A DNA stretch of 64,000 nucleotides, taken from positions 56,190-120,189 of the forward strand of contig NZ_JACAOA010000004.1 in the NCBI RefSeq assembly GCF_014049385.1. The letters are read 5' to 3'. Source of the DNA: Ruoffia halotolerans. GTDB lineage: Bacteria > Bacillota > Bacilli > Lactobacillales > Aerococcaceae. A program made the position numbers and the translations under genes. This document shows, in pieces, positions 54,532 to 63,914 of this stretch. Every line of letters starts with the position of its first letter. Positions within the stretch are counted from its first letter, which is position 1. Below the pieces are notes generated by a model. The model was not told the DNA's origin. It made no database searches and saw only the letters and a program-made list of their open reading frames with translations.

Positions 54532-56334
54532 TTATTCAGTAGCTGAATTTAAGTAATTGTTTCTAAACTCTTCTACTTTTGCTTGGTCAGCGACTAAAGT
54601 ATTCCCAGTTTCAACAAGTGGCGATAATGTTGAGTAAGCTGGTAATTTTAATCCTTGGTAAGCAGCATTAATTTCTTCTTGGTTGATAGCATAAAGAACT
54701 GATTTTCTTAAGTCAGGACTGTCTGATACTGGGCGACCGGGTGTATTGACGTTGAATAACATGTAAGTTACCGCATTACTTGGAATTGATTGGAGTGCTA
54801 AACTTGGCTCGTTCTCAACAATTGGGTAATCAACTTCACCTAAACCATAGTACAGATCAACTTCGTTCGAGCGTAAGGCAGATAAGGCACTACTTGAATC
54901 AGCGATAAAGCGGACTGTGACTTGCTCAATGTTTGCATCTGCATCTGTATCAGGACGGTATGCTGGGTTTTTAACAAAATTTGCTTGGTAATCATTTTTA
55001 TCTACCATGATGTAAGGACCACTTGCCCATAGGTGGTTATCATAAGAGCCACCTTCAGTGACAGCACGTTGGTCTCCATAAGCAATGTCTGAGTTTACAT
55101 CATAAGACTCGATATCATAAGTATTTATTGCTTCAACTTGTTGTTCTGACACGATACCTGCTGATTGGTGACCTAAGTAATTTAATACTTGTGGAAATGG
55201 TTGTGTTGTTGTTAATTTAACGACTTGATAATTACCATTTGCATTATCGACCTCATCTTCAGAAGCAACAACAGCTGTGATAGGTGTTTCTAATCCTTCT
55301 TCTAAAGCTTCTTTCACAGATGAGTCACTCCCAGAAAGTGTCGCTTCTTCTAATTCAGTTACATCTTCCACAATTGAAACTTCGTCAATATGCTCATGTA
55401 AACTATACGTACGGTGATCAGGAACTGAATTAGGGTCTTTTGCACGGTTGAGTGAGTAAATAACATCTTCAGCCGATACTAAATCACCTGTATCAATTGC
55501 TGCACCGTCTTCGATTTTAGCAAAGTTAATATCATCACGTAAGATGAAGTAATACTCTGAGTTTCCGTCTGCAATCGCATGATTATAACTTAATGAATTC
55601 TCTGAAGTAATTTGGTCATCATCCGTTAGGTTGATTAAACGTACATACATATTCGTATTCAATTGGTTGATACTTCCGTCGTTCCCTTTAATTGGGTCTA
55701 ATGAAGTCAATTGTGATGAGGTTTGTGTTAAAAGTAGTGGACGTTCAGCATGTTGACTGTCATCAACATAAGAAACGGGTTCCCAAGCAAAGGCTCTTGA
55801 TTTAGACAAACGAATTGAATCTGGGTTTAATACTTCTTGATTAAAGGCTTGTGCTTTTAACGATGTATATAATGGCACGATATACGCATTTTCAGTCACT
55901 AATTGATTTTCGAATTCAGTATACGTATTCACATATTCTTCCGGTGTTTCCGTTGCTGCTTGTTCAATTAGTTCATCCACTTCCGGGTTACTCATAATGC
56001 TGTTATCCCCATCGGATTTAAATAACGAGCGAACAGCATAATCAGGGTTCCCTGTAACGGTTGTCCAACTTGAGATAGCTAAGTCATAATTTCCTGCTTC
56101 TTTTTGAGCATTAAAACTTGCATAATCCGGTTGTAAACTTGTCTCAACTTGGAAGCCAGCACGAGTTAATTGGTCACGGACAATATTAACATCTTGTTCA
56201 GATGCTGATTGAGCTAAGATAGTAATGGGAATAGCTTCTTGAGCACTGGCAGTTTGTACAGTAGTTGCGACTGGAGCGACTACCCCAACTAATACTAAGG
56301 CTGTTAAAAATAATTTGTTTAAAATTTTATTCAT
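54532..56334 (-). CDS. Peptide ABC transporter substrate-binding protein with apparent circular permutation
   Basis: A 600-residue family 5 solute-binding protein in an unusual order. After a Sec signal peptide (1-32, ending QTASAQEA, without a lipobox), residues 36-190 look like the C-terminal third of normal OppA/DppA proteins (ITILAQSASEQDVNIVRDQL, YDLAISSW, NPEVDELIEQA, YIVPLYTSLKAQAF). Residues 199-595 look like the normal N-terminal two thirds (LTSLDPIKG, YYFILRDDINF, LVSAEDVIYSLNRA, ASGPYIMV, RKSVLYAINQEEI), ending with ADQAKVEEFRNNYL, which normally precedes the C-terminal part. AAAGGAG lies 7 nt before the ATG. The gene follows both permeases, so it belongs to a peptide importer. Confidence 0.85.
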   Translation of the reverse strand: MNKILNKLFLTALVLVGVVAPVATTVQTASAQEAIPITILAQSASEQDVNIVRDQLTRAGFQVETSLQPDYASFNAQKEAGNYDLAISSWTTVTGNPDYAVRSLFKSDGDNSIMSNPEVDELIEQAATETPEEYVNTYTEFENQLVTENAYIVPLYTSLKAQAFNQEVLNPDSIRLSKSRAFAWEPVSYVDDSQHAERPLLLTQTSSQLTSLDPIKGNDGSINQLNTNMYVRLINLTDDDQITSENSLSYNHAIADGNSEYYFILRDDINFAKIEDGAAIDTGDLVSAEDVIYSLNRAKDPNSVPDHRTYSLHEHIDEVSIVEDVTELEEATLSGSDSSVKEALEEGLETPITAVVASEDEVDNANGNYQVVKLTTTQPFPQVLNYLGHQSAGIVSEQQVEAINTYDIESYDVNSDIAYGDQRAVTEGGSYDNHLWASGPYIMVDKNDYQANFVKNPAYRPDTDADANIEQVTVRFIADSSSALSALRSNEVDLYYGLGEVDYPIVENEPSLALQSIPSNAVTYMLFNVNTPGRPVSDSPDLRKSVLYAINQEEINAAYQGLKLPAYSTLSPLVETGNTLVADQAKVEEFRNNYLNSATE

Positions 56335-56440
56335 GAAAAATCTCCTTTTATTTTGCTTTGAATGTTTACGGCACTTACAACAATCTTCATCTGTGTTCAT
56401 CGATACAGCTCACCAACTTTCTTCATAAAATGCTTACGTG

Positions 56441-57892
56441 TCATTGAGTCATCTTAGGATCTAAAGCATCACGTAAGCCGTCTCCTAAGAAGTTAAATGA
56501 TAAAACTAAGGCAATAATAGCCAAACCTGGATAGATAGCTAAGTAAGGTTGTGTTTCTAGATAGTCACTTCCGATACGTAAGATGTTACCCCACTCAGGA
56601 ATATGACTTTCAACCCCTAAACCTAAATAACTTAAACTACTTGTTGAAATAACTGCCGTCGCGACTGTAAGCGATGATCGAATAATCATAGGGGCACTCG
56701 CATTAGGAATAACATGTTTTAAAATGATTTTTACATCACTCACCCCAACAGCGTGGGCAGCTTCAACATATTCTAATTGCTTCACTTGAAGTACGTTGGC
56801 CCGCATTGTTCTGGCGTAACCAGGAATGCCACCAATACTCAAAGCGAGAATTAAGTTTTGAGTTGAGGTCCCAAAAGCCGTCACAATCGTAATTGCCAAT
56901 AAAATACCGGGAATCGCGTACAATACATCCAAGGAACGCATAATTGTTTGGTCAACACGGTGTGAGTAATAACCTGAGATAGCACCCAGGAAACCACCAA
57001 TAAGTAGAGGCGCTAAAGTAGCTAGGACCCCAACTAGTAAAGAAATCCGACCGCCAAAGACCATGCGTGAAAAGACATCGCGCCCGAAATTATCAGTTCC
57101 TAAAGGGTACGTCATACTTGGTGCTTGTAAAATCGCCGTATAATTATTTTCAACGGCGTAACTATATTCAAAGGTTAAGTAACTTGTAATAGCCATCGCA
57201 AATATAAAGGTAATAATATAAAGCCCAAAGATTGCGACTTCATGACGAGAAATGTTTGAAAAGACACTGCGGCGACGTACATCTACTTGATTATGATGTT
57301 CTCGCCAGATTAACCAAGCAGCAATCAAACTTAATAAATTTCCACTGAATGAAGTGACTACAAGTAAGACGATAATAATATATAACTGAGTCTTAGATAC
57401 ATTTTTCAAATGAGGACTAAATAGCGCAAGTCCCCAATGAAAGAGTAAACTGACGCCCAATAGAAATAAACCGATAGTAAACGTCGGGCTCATAGTAGGT
57501 TTGAAAAAGTTTAAGCTCGTTGTCGCAATAATCGTTAAGTCAACGAGGACCGCAAAAATAAAATAAATTTGATACGACATGAGTTTACGTAATATTAAGA
57601 ACATCCCCGTTATAAAGTTAAATGGATTCCCTAATAAGACGGATAACATAAGGACAAAACCCCATACGCGGTGCACAGGATGAACTTTTCCATTGTTTTG
57701 AATGTGTCTGGCTATAAAGAAGTTTATGAAGCTGAGTATCAGGTGAATAAGGGCGAAGCCGATAGTCACTAAACTCCAATCTGTTCCTTGTCTTAAATAT
57801 GTAAATAAAATGACCGCTAATGAGAAGACGATCGAAAGTGTCGAAGCAAAACGTAAATAGCGTTTTGCTACCGGTGAATATGATTGAACCAA
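56441..57892 (-). CDS. Peptide ABC transporter permease (DppC/OppC type) with extra N-terminal membrane domain
   Basis: A 483-residue permease, against about 300 normally. Residues 1 to about 205 hold around six hydrophobic helices of no family I know. The canonical DppC domain starts near residue 210 with its first helix, then MTYPLGTDNFGRDVFSRMVFGG typical of DppC (first half), the coupling loop EAAHAVGVSDVKIILKHVIP and SYLGLGVESHIPEWG. A TTG start is chosen since AAAGGAG lies 7 nt before it; the TTG two codons earlier is too close. It lies between the OppB-like and binding-protein genes. Confidence 0.88.
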   Translation of the reverse strand: MVQSYSPVAKRYLRFASTLSIVFSLAVILFTYLRQGTDWSLVTIGFALIHLILSFINFFIARHIQNNGKVHPVHRVWGFVLMLSVLLGNPFNFITGMFLILRKLMSYQIYFIFAVLVDLTIIATTSLNFFKPTMSPTFTIGLFLLGVSLLFHWGLALFSPHLKNVSKTQLYIIIVLLVVTSFSGNLLSLIAAWLIWREHHNQVDVRRRSVFSNISRHEVAIFGLYIITFIFAMAITSYLTFEYSYAVENNYTAILQAPSMTYPLGTDNFGRDVFSRMVFGGRISLLVGVLATLAPLLIGGFLGAISGYYSHRVDQTIMRSLDVLYAIPGILLAITIVTAFGTSTQNLILALSIGGIPGYARTMRANVLQVKQLEYVEAAHAVGVSDVKIILKHVIPNASAPMIIRSSLTVATAVISTSSLSYLGLGVESHIPEWGNILRIGSDYLETQPYLAIYPGLAIIALVLSFNFLGDGLRDALDPKMTQ

Positions 57893-57916
57893 AGCCAAAC
57901 TCCTTTCTATCTAAGT

Positions 57917-59296
57917 TTAATTTTTTAACGTTGTTCGAATTCGTGGATCAATAAGTGCATACAGTAGGTCAACGACTAAATTGACTAAAGAGACAATAAT
58001 CGCGATATAGATAACCCCGCCTAAAACAGCTGGAATATCCGGCACAAATTGTTTCTCTACAATATAACTACCAACCCCATTAATATTAAAAACTTGTTCG
58101 GTGACTGCTGATCCACCTAACATCCCACCAAATTGCAGACCAATCACTGTAATAACTGGAATCAGCGCATTAGGAATAATGTGACGCCAAATGATGCGCC
58201 AATTCGACATTCCTTTTGATCTGGCTGTTAGAAGGTAATCTTCATGAATCACTTCTAAAGTCGAAGCCCGGGTCATTCGTGCAACAGAAGCAGCTAAGCT
58301 TGTTCCTAGGACAATCGCAGGCATCAGCAGTGACCACGGATTGTCCGGATTAAAGGTTGCAGGCAACCAACGGTTACGAATTGAAAAGTTTAAGATAAAG
58401 ATTAAACCTAACCAAAATGTTGGAATAGATAGACCAATTAAAGCAATGAACATAAAGAATTGGTCAAATAAAGAATTCACTTTCACCGCCGAATAAATAC
58501 CAGCTGGAATCGCAATAACTAATGAAATAGCTAGAGAGAAGAATGTCACTTGCAGTGTAATAGGGAAACGGCGTATTAAAGCGTCAATAACCATATCATT
58601 CCCTACATATGTGAAGCCTAAATCAAAGGTTACAACCCCTTTAATTGTTCTCAGGAGCTGAACCCAATAAGAATCATCTAAGCCATGAAGCGCATTGAAA
58701 TTATCAATTTGCTCTGGTGTTGCTTGAATACCTAATATATTTTGGGCTGGATCTGAGGGTGAAAAATAAAGTAAAGTAAAGACAATCCAAGTCACCCCAA
58801 AGATAACAAAGACCATTAAGAATAGTCTTTCAGCAATATATCTAATAATTGGAAAACGGTAAATTGTCATTAATAGATACATCGGTAAAGCTAACATAAT
58901 ACTCGAAATAAAGCCGATTGGGGTTGAAACCCATTGAGAATAAATATCTGAAAGAGAGACACTTTTTGAAATATCTTTATCTTCAGTGATTAAAGTTTGA
59001 ATATAGTTATTTAATCGCTGAGCAACGATTTTTTCAGTTTTCTCTTTACTAATATTTTGTTTGAAGTAGCGTTGTTTATTACGCTCTTCTTCTAATAATT
59101 GCTGTTTTATCGCTTCTTTCTCTGTTTGAGAGAGTCGCTCAACGGCTGGTTGAGCTCTGTTCTTCAAGTAATTTACGATTTGAAGGACGAAGAAGATAAT
59201 ATGTAAAGGGAAGCCGAGTACCCAAAGAGCTACTTTATAAAGCCATTGACTTTGCATTTGTTGGTAAATCAAAGACCATTGTTCAGATTGATTCAA
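57917..59296 (-). CDS. Peptide ABC transporter permease (DppB/OppB type) with N-terminal extension
   Basis: A 459-residue permease, against about 310 normally. Residues 1 to about 150 form an extension with a first hydrophobic helix (about 20-43), a charged helical cytoplasmic segment (about 48-110) and a second hydrophobic stretch (about 125-147). The canonical domain begins near RYIAERLFLMVFVIFGVTW. It includes LGLDDSYWVQLL-like and LGFTYVGND regions, the coupling loop EDYLLTARSKGMSNWRIIWR and VFNINGVGSYIVE. A TTG start is preferred because GGAGG stands 8 nt upstream. It is the first gene of the minus-strand transporter operon. Confidence 0.88.
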   Translation of the reverse strand: MNQSEQWSLIYQQMQSQWLYKVALWVLGFPLHIIFFVLQIVNYLKNRAQPAVERLSQTEKEAIKQQLLEEERNKQRYFKQNISKEKTEKIVAQRLNNYIQTLITEDKDISKSVSLSDIYSQWVSTPIGFISSIMLALPMYLLMTIYRFPIIRYIAERLFLMVFVIFGVTWIVFTLLYFSPSDPAQNILGIQATPEQIDNFNALHGLDDSYWVQLLRTIKGVVTFDLGFTYVGNDMVIDALIRRFPITLQVTFFSLAISLVIAIPAGIYSAVKVNSLFDQFFMFIALIGLSIPTFWLGLIFILNFSIRNRWLPATFNPDNPWSLLMPAIVLGTSLAASVARMTRASTLEVIHEDYLLTARSKGMSNWRIIWRHIIPNALIPVITVIGLQFGGMLGGSAVTEQVFNINGVGSYIVEKQFVPDIPAVLGGVIYIAIIVSLVNLVVDLLYALIDPRIRTTLKN

Positions 59297-59451
59297 ATAT
59301 TTCACCTCCAAAGAAAAAATAACGGATTGAATCAGACTAATTTAGTATAACGCTTCAAGATTAAAACCAGTCATGGGGATTTTCGAAGGCTAGCATTCGG
59401 ATTTATGAATGACGATTATCGAATGAGTTCGTCTCTTTGGCAAAATCCCTA

Positions 59452-59460
59452 TGTTATAAT
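59452..59460 (+). promoter_or_regulatory. Extended -10 promoter of the fused ATPase gene
   Basis: TGTTATAAT, an extended -10, 55 nt before the ATG in the divergent gap. The permease operon promoter must lie on the other strand; TATACT near 59345 is a candidate. Confidence 0.6.
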
Positions 59461-59515
59461 ACTCGCTGTGTATTAATAGATATCAACGTATATAAAGAAG
59501 TATAGGAGTGAGTAA

Positions 59516-61219
59516 ATGTCTGATATTTTAAAGGTCAATCAATTAGGCTTAAGCTTTGAGAGCGAAGACCAACAGCAAGAAGTGTTAAAAAATATCTCCT
59601 TTTCAGTAAAAGAAGGTGAAATTGTTGGAATTATAGGCGAGTCAGGTAGTGGGAAAAGTATGACTGCCCGTTCAATTACCCAACTATTACCCGATAATGC
59701 CATCATTCATTCTGATAGTGAGATTGAATTCAAAGGGCACAAACTCCTAGAAATTAAACCAAAAGCCTTACGTAAAATATTGGGTGAAGATATTGGAATG
59801 ATTTTCCAAGATCCATTAAGTTCATTGAATCCAACAATGACTGTTGGTGATCAAGTTGTTGAAGTGATTCGATTACATCAACGTATGAGTAAGAAACAAG
59901 CTAAGGCAAGAACAGTTGAATTGATGACGTCAATTGGAATTAAAGACGCTGATGAGAGGTTTAGTCATTATCCGCATGAGTTCTCTGGGGGAATGCGTCA
60001 AAGAATTATGATAGCCATTGCCTTAGCAGCTAATCCAAGTTTACTTATTGCAGATGAGCCAACGACAGCATTAGATGTTACGATTCAAGCTCAAATCCTA
60101 TCCCTTATAAAGCAATTACAAAAAGATTTAAACTTATCTGTCTTACTAATTACTCACGACTTCGGAGTGGTTGCTCAAATTTGTACGCGAGTCATCGTCA
60201 TGCAAGAAGGTAAAATTGTTGAACAAGGACCGATTGATGAGATATTTGCTAACCCTCAACATCCTTATACTAGATTACTACTTGAAGCTGTACCAAGAAT
60301 TGAAGAAGAGAAAATCACTCAAGAAAAAGTACAAGTTCAACCGCTAATCTCAGTAGAGCAACTAGAACAAGTCTTCGATATTGGCAAAGGGAAGCAGCTT
60401 AAAGCAGTTAATCAGGTTAACTTAGATATTTATAAAGGGGAAACCTTAGGACTTGTAGGTGAATCTGGTTCGGGGAAATCAACTTTAGGTCGCGCTATCC
60501 TTCAATTGTATAAACCAACGAGCGGACGTATTATGTTCCAAGGCTTTGATTTGCATCAATTGACTAAATCAGAGATGTTAAAAGTCCGAAAAGATATGCA
60601 GATTATCTTCCAAGATCCTTATGCTTCATTAAATCCTCGTATGAAGATTGAAGATATTATCGGAGAGGCACTCGACACGCATCAATTAGTGAATAATGCG
60701 AAAGAACGTCGGGCGCGAGTTGAAGAATTGCTAGGTTTAGTTGAATTAGACCCAAGTTTTGCCTCACGTTTCCCCCATGAGTTCTCTGGTGGACAACGTC
60801 AACGTATAGGAATTGCCCGTGCTTTAGCCGTAGAACCTGATTTTATTGTTGCGGATGAGCCTTTATCTGCCTTGGATGTTTCGATTCAAGCGCAAATTAT
60901 TGAACTTTTAAAGAAACTGCAAGATAAACTAGGTTTAACTTATCTATTCATTGCTCATGATTTGGCAGTCGTGAAACAAATTAGTGACCGAGTAGCAGTC
61001 ATGCAACAAGGCCAAATTGTAGAAGTAGCAGAAACGAACGAATTATACGCGAATCCGTTACACCCCTACACACAACAATTACTCCAAGCTGTTCCAAGGT
61101 TAGATGCACAGATGAAGTCGAAGGTGGTAGACTCTAATCCGCTAAAAGCGTGGCAACCAAATAAAGAAGTTGTAGTATTAAAAGAGGTCACTCCCGGACA
61201 CTATGTAGCTGATTATTAA
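59516..61219 (+). CDS. Fused peptide ABC transporter ATPase (OppD-OppF in one chain)
   Basis: A 567-residue protein with two complete ATPase domains. The first (about 1-265) has [42 protein letters not shown] and LLITHDFG. The second (about 280-545) has [41 protein letters not shown] and FIAHDLA. Each is followed by the oligopeptide-type C-terminal motif with [15 protein letters not shown] or [15 protein letters not shown]. This is the YejF/GsiA-like fused form. It diverges from the permease and binding-protein operon and must power it. Confidence 0.94.
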   Translation: MSDILKVNQLGLSFESEDQQQEVLKNISFSVKEGEIVGIIGESGSGKSMTARSITQLLPDNAIIHSDSEIEFKGHKLLEIKPKALRKILGEDIGMIFQDPLSSLNPTMTVGDQVVEVIRLHQRMSKKQAKARTVELMTSIGIKDADERFSHYPHEFSGGMRQRIMIAIALAANPSLLIADEPTTALDVTIQAQILSLIKQLQKDLNLSVLLITHDFGVVAQICTRVIVMQEGKIVEQGPIDEIFANPQHPYTRLLLEAVPRIEEEKITQEKVQVQPLISVEQLEQVFDIGKGKQLKAVNQVNLDIYKGETLGLVGESGSGKSTLGRAILQLYKPTSGRIMFQGFDLHQLTKSEMLKVRKDMQIIFQDPYASLNPRMKIEDIIGEALDTHQLVNNAKERRARVEELLGLVELDPSFASRFPHEFSGGQRQRIGIARALAVEPDFIVADEPLSALDVSIQAQIIELLKKLQDKLGLTYLFIAHDLAVVKQISDRVAVMQQGQIVEVAETNELYANPLHPYTQQLLQAVPRLDAQMKSKVVDSNPLKAWQPNKEVVVLKEVTPGHYVADY

Positions 61220-61225
61220 CATATG

Positions 61226-61260
61226 GCATCCTCCTGTTATTCAGTTGAGGGTGCTTTTTT
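61226..61260 (+). terminator. Terminator of the fused ATPase gene
   Basis: GCATCCTC pairs with GAGGGTGC (one G-T), followed by six T. Confidence 0.85.
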
Positions 61261-61382
61261 GGAATTAGGTGAAATAAAAGAAATATTGAAATTAGATAAA
61301 ATATGGATTTGAAAGTGAGTTCAAAACCATCCTTCAAGATTGAGAATATATCAAAAATTTGTTGAAAGGAGTACGACTCATA

Positions 61383-62075
61383 ATGGATACTAAACAATTA
61401 ATCACAGAGATGAAAGGCCACCGAACAGACGATGCCCAAGCAATGTCAGCGTATTTAAGAAATCAGTTTCCTTTTTTAGGTCTTAAAAGCGTAGCACGTC
61501 GAAATATAACAAGACCGTATTTCAAAGAAGCTAAACAAGAAGCACGAGCACTGTCTAAAGTGAGTCCAGATACATCGATTATTAACTGGGACTTCGTCCA
61601 AGAATGTTGGCAACAGGAGGAACGTGAATTCCAATATGTTGCCACTGACTATTTAAATGATATGCAAACGTATTTGAAAAAAGACGATATCAATCATTTG
61701 AAAAAACTTATTACAACAAAGTCCTGGTGGGATTCTGTGGATGCTTTAGTGAAAAGAGTGGGCTATCTTCAAACACAGTATCCAGAGTTAAAAGAAACTA
61801 TCATTGAATGGAGTGTATCAGATAACTTGTGGTTGCGACGCGTAGCGATTATTCATCAATTAAGTATGAAGGAAGCAACCGATACTCAATTACTGACTCG
61901 AACGATTATGAATAATTTAGGAAGCAACGAATTCTTTATTAATAAAGCCATTGGTTGGGCATTACGTGATTATGCGCGAATAAATGAAGAATGGGTCAAG
62001 AATTTTCTTAGGCAGTATCAGACTGAACTAGCTCCTTTATCAATTCGAGAAGCATCAAAACATATAAATATGTAG
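61383..62075 (+). CDS. AlkD-like DNA alkylation repair enzyme
   Basis: A 230-residue all-helical HEAT-like glycosylase that removes alkylated bases such as 3- and 7-alkylpurines. Typical motifs are FPFLGLKSVARRNI near residue 35, EREFQYVATDYLN, TKSWWDSVDALVKRVG (catalytic-site Trp and Asp), NLWLRRVAIIHQL and INKAIGWALRDYAR. The ATG is chosen because it begins the conserved region; AAAGGAG is about 11 nt upstream. It is transcribed alone. Confidence 0.92.
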   Translation: MDTKQLITEMKGHRTDDAQAMSAYLRNQFPFLGLKSVARRNITRPYFKEAKQEARALSKVSPDTSIINWDFVQECWQQEEREFQYVATDYLNDMQTYLKKDDINHLKKLITTKSWWDSVDALVKRVGYLQTQYPELKETIIEWSVSDNLWLRRVAIIHQLSMKEATDTQLLTRTIMNNLGSNEFFINKAIGWALRDYARINEEWVKNFLRQYQTELAPLSIREASKHINM

Positions 62076-62076
62076 A

Positions 62077-62114
62077 CAACAAAAGACGTAGATTTTCATC
62101 TACGTCTTTTGTTG
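62077..62114. terminator. Bidirectional terminator
   Basis: A perfect 16-bp stem, CAACAAAAGACGTAGA with TCTACGTCTTTTGTTG, between convergent genes. Confidence 0.92.
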
Positions 62115-62115
62115 A

Positions 62116-62862
62116 TTAAAAAATATTCTTCTTCTCGAACGCATTATCTTGAGGGTTGTAACCTAAATTGACTCTTGCTTCTTCATTAGATAGACGAGTG
62201 AACGTATTATTAGAGACACCATTAACAATTAAGAAAGGTTCTTTTAATTCTGCTTCGATACAGCCATCTATAAGACGATTCATATCCTCTTTAGATAAGT
62301 ACATCGCCATGCCGTACTCATCAACTTCTTCGTCTAATTCATCGTCGCTCACTTTATAATCTGCGATCCGAATCGCAATGGATTCAATGCCATTTGAATA
62401 AGCATGGTAAGCAGCTAAACCTTCTAAGTATGCTTTAGATACGCCGTATAAGTTAGCAGGACGGATTGGATCCGTGGTCTTGACTTCAACACCGTCTGGA
62501 TAACCATCAACGATATGGATAGAACTAGCGACAATGATGCGCTTCAAGTCTTTCGCTTTAGTCGCTTCATTATATAAATTATGTGGGATTTTATAGTTTA
62601 AATCTAATAAACTGTCATAAAAATCAGCATCTTGATCGGCTTCTCCAGCTAATTGAATGACATATTCGATTCCATCCAATAAGCCATTCCAATTTTCAGG
62701 TTCAAGTAAATCGCGTTTAACAATGGTTGCTTTATTTTGAATATCATCAGGAAAGTCAGAAAAATCACGTCCGACTAAAGTAAGCGCGTGTTTAGTAATA
62801 AGGTGCTTTGCTAATTCGACACCAATGGTACCTGTTGCTCCAGTTATGAGTATCTTTGCCAT
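62116..62862 (-). CDS. NAD-dependent epimerase/dehydratase family protein (extended SDR)
   Basis: A 248-residue Rossmann-fold oxidoreductase. The NAD loop is ITGATGTIG near residue 5-13, followed by a catalytic Ser region IVASSIHIVDG and the YGVSK catalytic Tyr/Lys. The pattern NLYGVSKAYLEGLA is similar to uronate dehydrogenase-like SDRs, but the substrate is not settled. The ATG has AAAGGAG 8 nt upstream; a longer frame is rejected. Confidence 0.88.
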   Translation of the reverse strand: MAKILITGATGTIGVELAKHLITKHALTLVGRDFSDFPDDIQNKATIVKRDLLEPENWNGLLDGIEYVIQLAGEADQDADFYDSLLDLNYKIPHNLYNEATKAKDLKRIIVASSIHIVDGYPDGVEVKTTDPIRPANLYGVSKAYLEGLAAYHAYSNGIESIAIRIADYKVSDDELDEEVDEYGMAMYLSKEDMNRLIDGCIEAELKEPFLIVNGVSNNTFTRLSNEEARVNLGYNPQDNAFEKKNIF

Positions 62863-63101
62863 AGTATTGTCTCCTTTTATTATATTGTTACTTAAGATTA
62901 CGTTTATAGTGCAAAAAATACAATTAAAAACACTTGCGAAGAAAAGAATATTGTGCAATTTGTTTGTAAAAAAGTAATGAAAGATTCGAATCCATTTGAA
63001 AAATGACTTTCATGGTGTAAAATCAAGAGTAACACAAATTGATATCGCTTTCCTATTACATGTATATAATAGAGTATTGAATAGAATTGAGGAGTTATGA
63101 G

Positions 63102-63914
63102 ATGAATCTAGTAATACCCAAAGAAATCCGAAAATATATTGATAACCAGAATTTTCAAATTGATTTGATAGGCAAATCGAATGCAAAGAAGATGATTTTA
63201 GATGATTGCGTTCTTAAGATAGAGTCATCTTCTGATGAAGTTAAAAACGAAGTGCTAATGCTTAATTGGTGGAATAATTATCATCTACCAGTACCTGAAA
63301 TTTTAGAAAATATTCAAGTCGAAGGAATAAACTACTTATTAATGGAGAAATTAAAAGGAGATCCGTCTTATGAAGTCATTGTCAGACGATCGACTGAGGA
63401 TTTAATTGAGTTGTTAGCTGATAGTCTTAAGTTACTTTGGAATGTGGATATAACACATTGCCCCAGTTCACAATTGTTAGAAGACAAGTTAGCAGCAGCA
63501 AAAGAGCGAGTAGAAAAGAACTTGGTTGATGTGAATGATGCTGATGAAGGAACGTTTGGTGAAGATGGATTCAATAGTCCAGAGACATTATGGGATTGGT
63601 TGGATAATAATCGTCCTGAAGAAGAGAAATTAGTATTGTCTCATGGAAATTTTAGTTTACCTAATCTAATTGCTAGTGGTTCCTACTTAACAGGCTTTAT
63701 TGACCTTGGGCAAAGTGGTGTATCAGATATCTACAAAGATGTTGCTTTATGTTACCGAAGTTTATTGGATAATCTTCGTGGTAAATTCGGTGTACTACGG
63801 ACTTATACTGAATACGAAGTTGAAAATTACGGGAAGTTGTTCTTCCAAAAAATAGGGATAGAGCCTGATTGGGATAAGGTTAAATATTATATCTTGTTGG
63901 ATGAGTTGTTTTAA
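63102..63914 (+). CDS. Aminoglycoside 3'-phosphotransferase-like protein with catalytic Asp replaced by Asn
   Basis: A 270-residue kinase-like protein of the APH(3') family. The N-lobe has VLKIESS (Lys39) and VKNEVLMLNWW (Glu50); the hinge is YLLMEKLKGD; the C-terminal end IGIEPDWDKVKYYILLDELF closely recalls APH(3')-IIIa. The catalytic loop reads SHGNFSLPN where active enzymes have HGD-x4-N, so residue 183 is Asn instead of the base Asp (codon at 63648-63650). The metal-binding Asp (FIDLG, D201) is kept. Resistance activity is therefore doubtful. GAGGAG lies 8 nt before the ATG. It is a lone gene at the edge. Confidence 0.85.
   Translation: MNLVIPKEIRKYIDNQNFQIDLIGKSNAKKMILDDCVLKIESSSDEVKNEVLMLNWWNNYHLPVPEILENIQVEGINYLLMEKLKGDPSYEVIVRRSTEDLIELLADSLKLLWNVDITHCPSSQLLEDKLAAAKERVEKNLVDVNDADEGTFGEDGFNSPETLWDWLDNNRPEEEKLVLSHGNFSLPNLIASGSYLTGFIDLGQSGVSDIYKDVALCYRSLLDNLRGKFGVLRTYTEYEVENYGKLFFQKIGIEPDWDKVKYYILLDELF

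Noticed and set aside
61188..61397. A 69-codon minus-strand ORF between the fused ATPase gene and the AlkD-like gene
   Set aside because: It spans the ATPase terminator and lacks a ribosome binding site.
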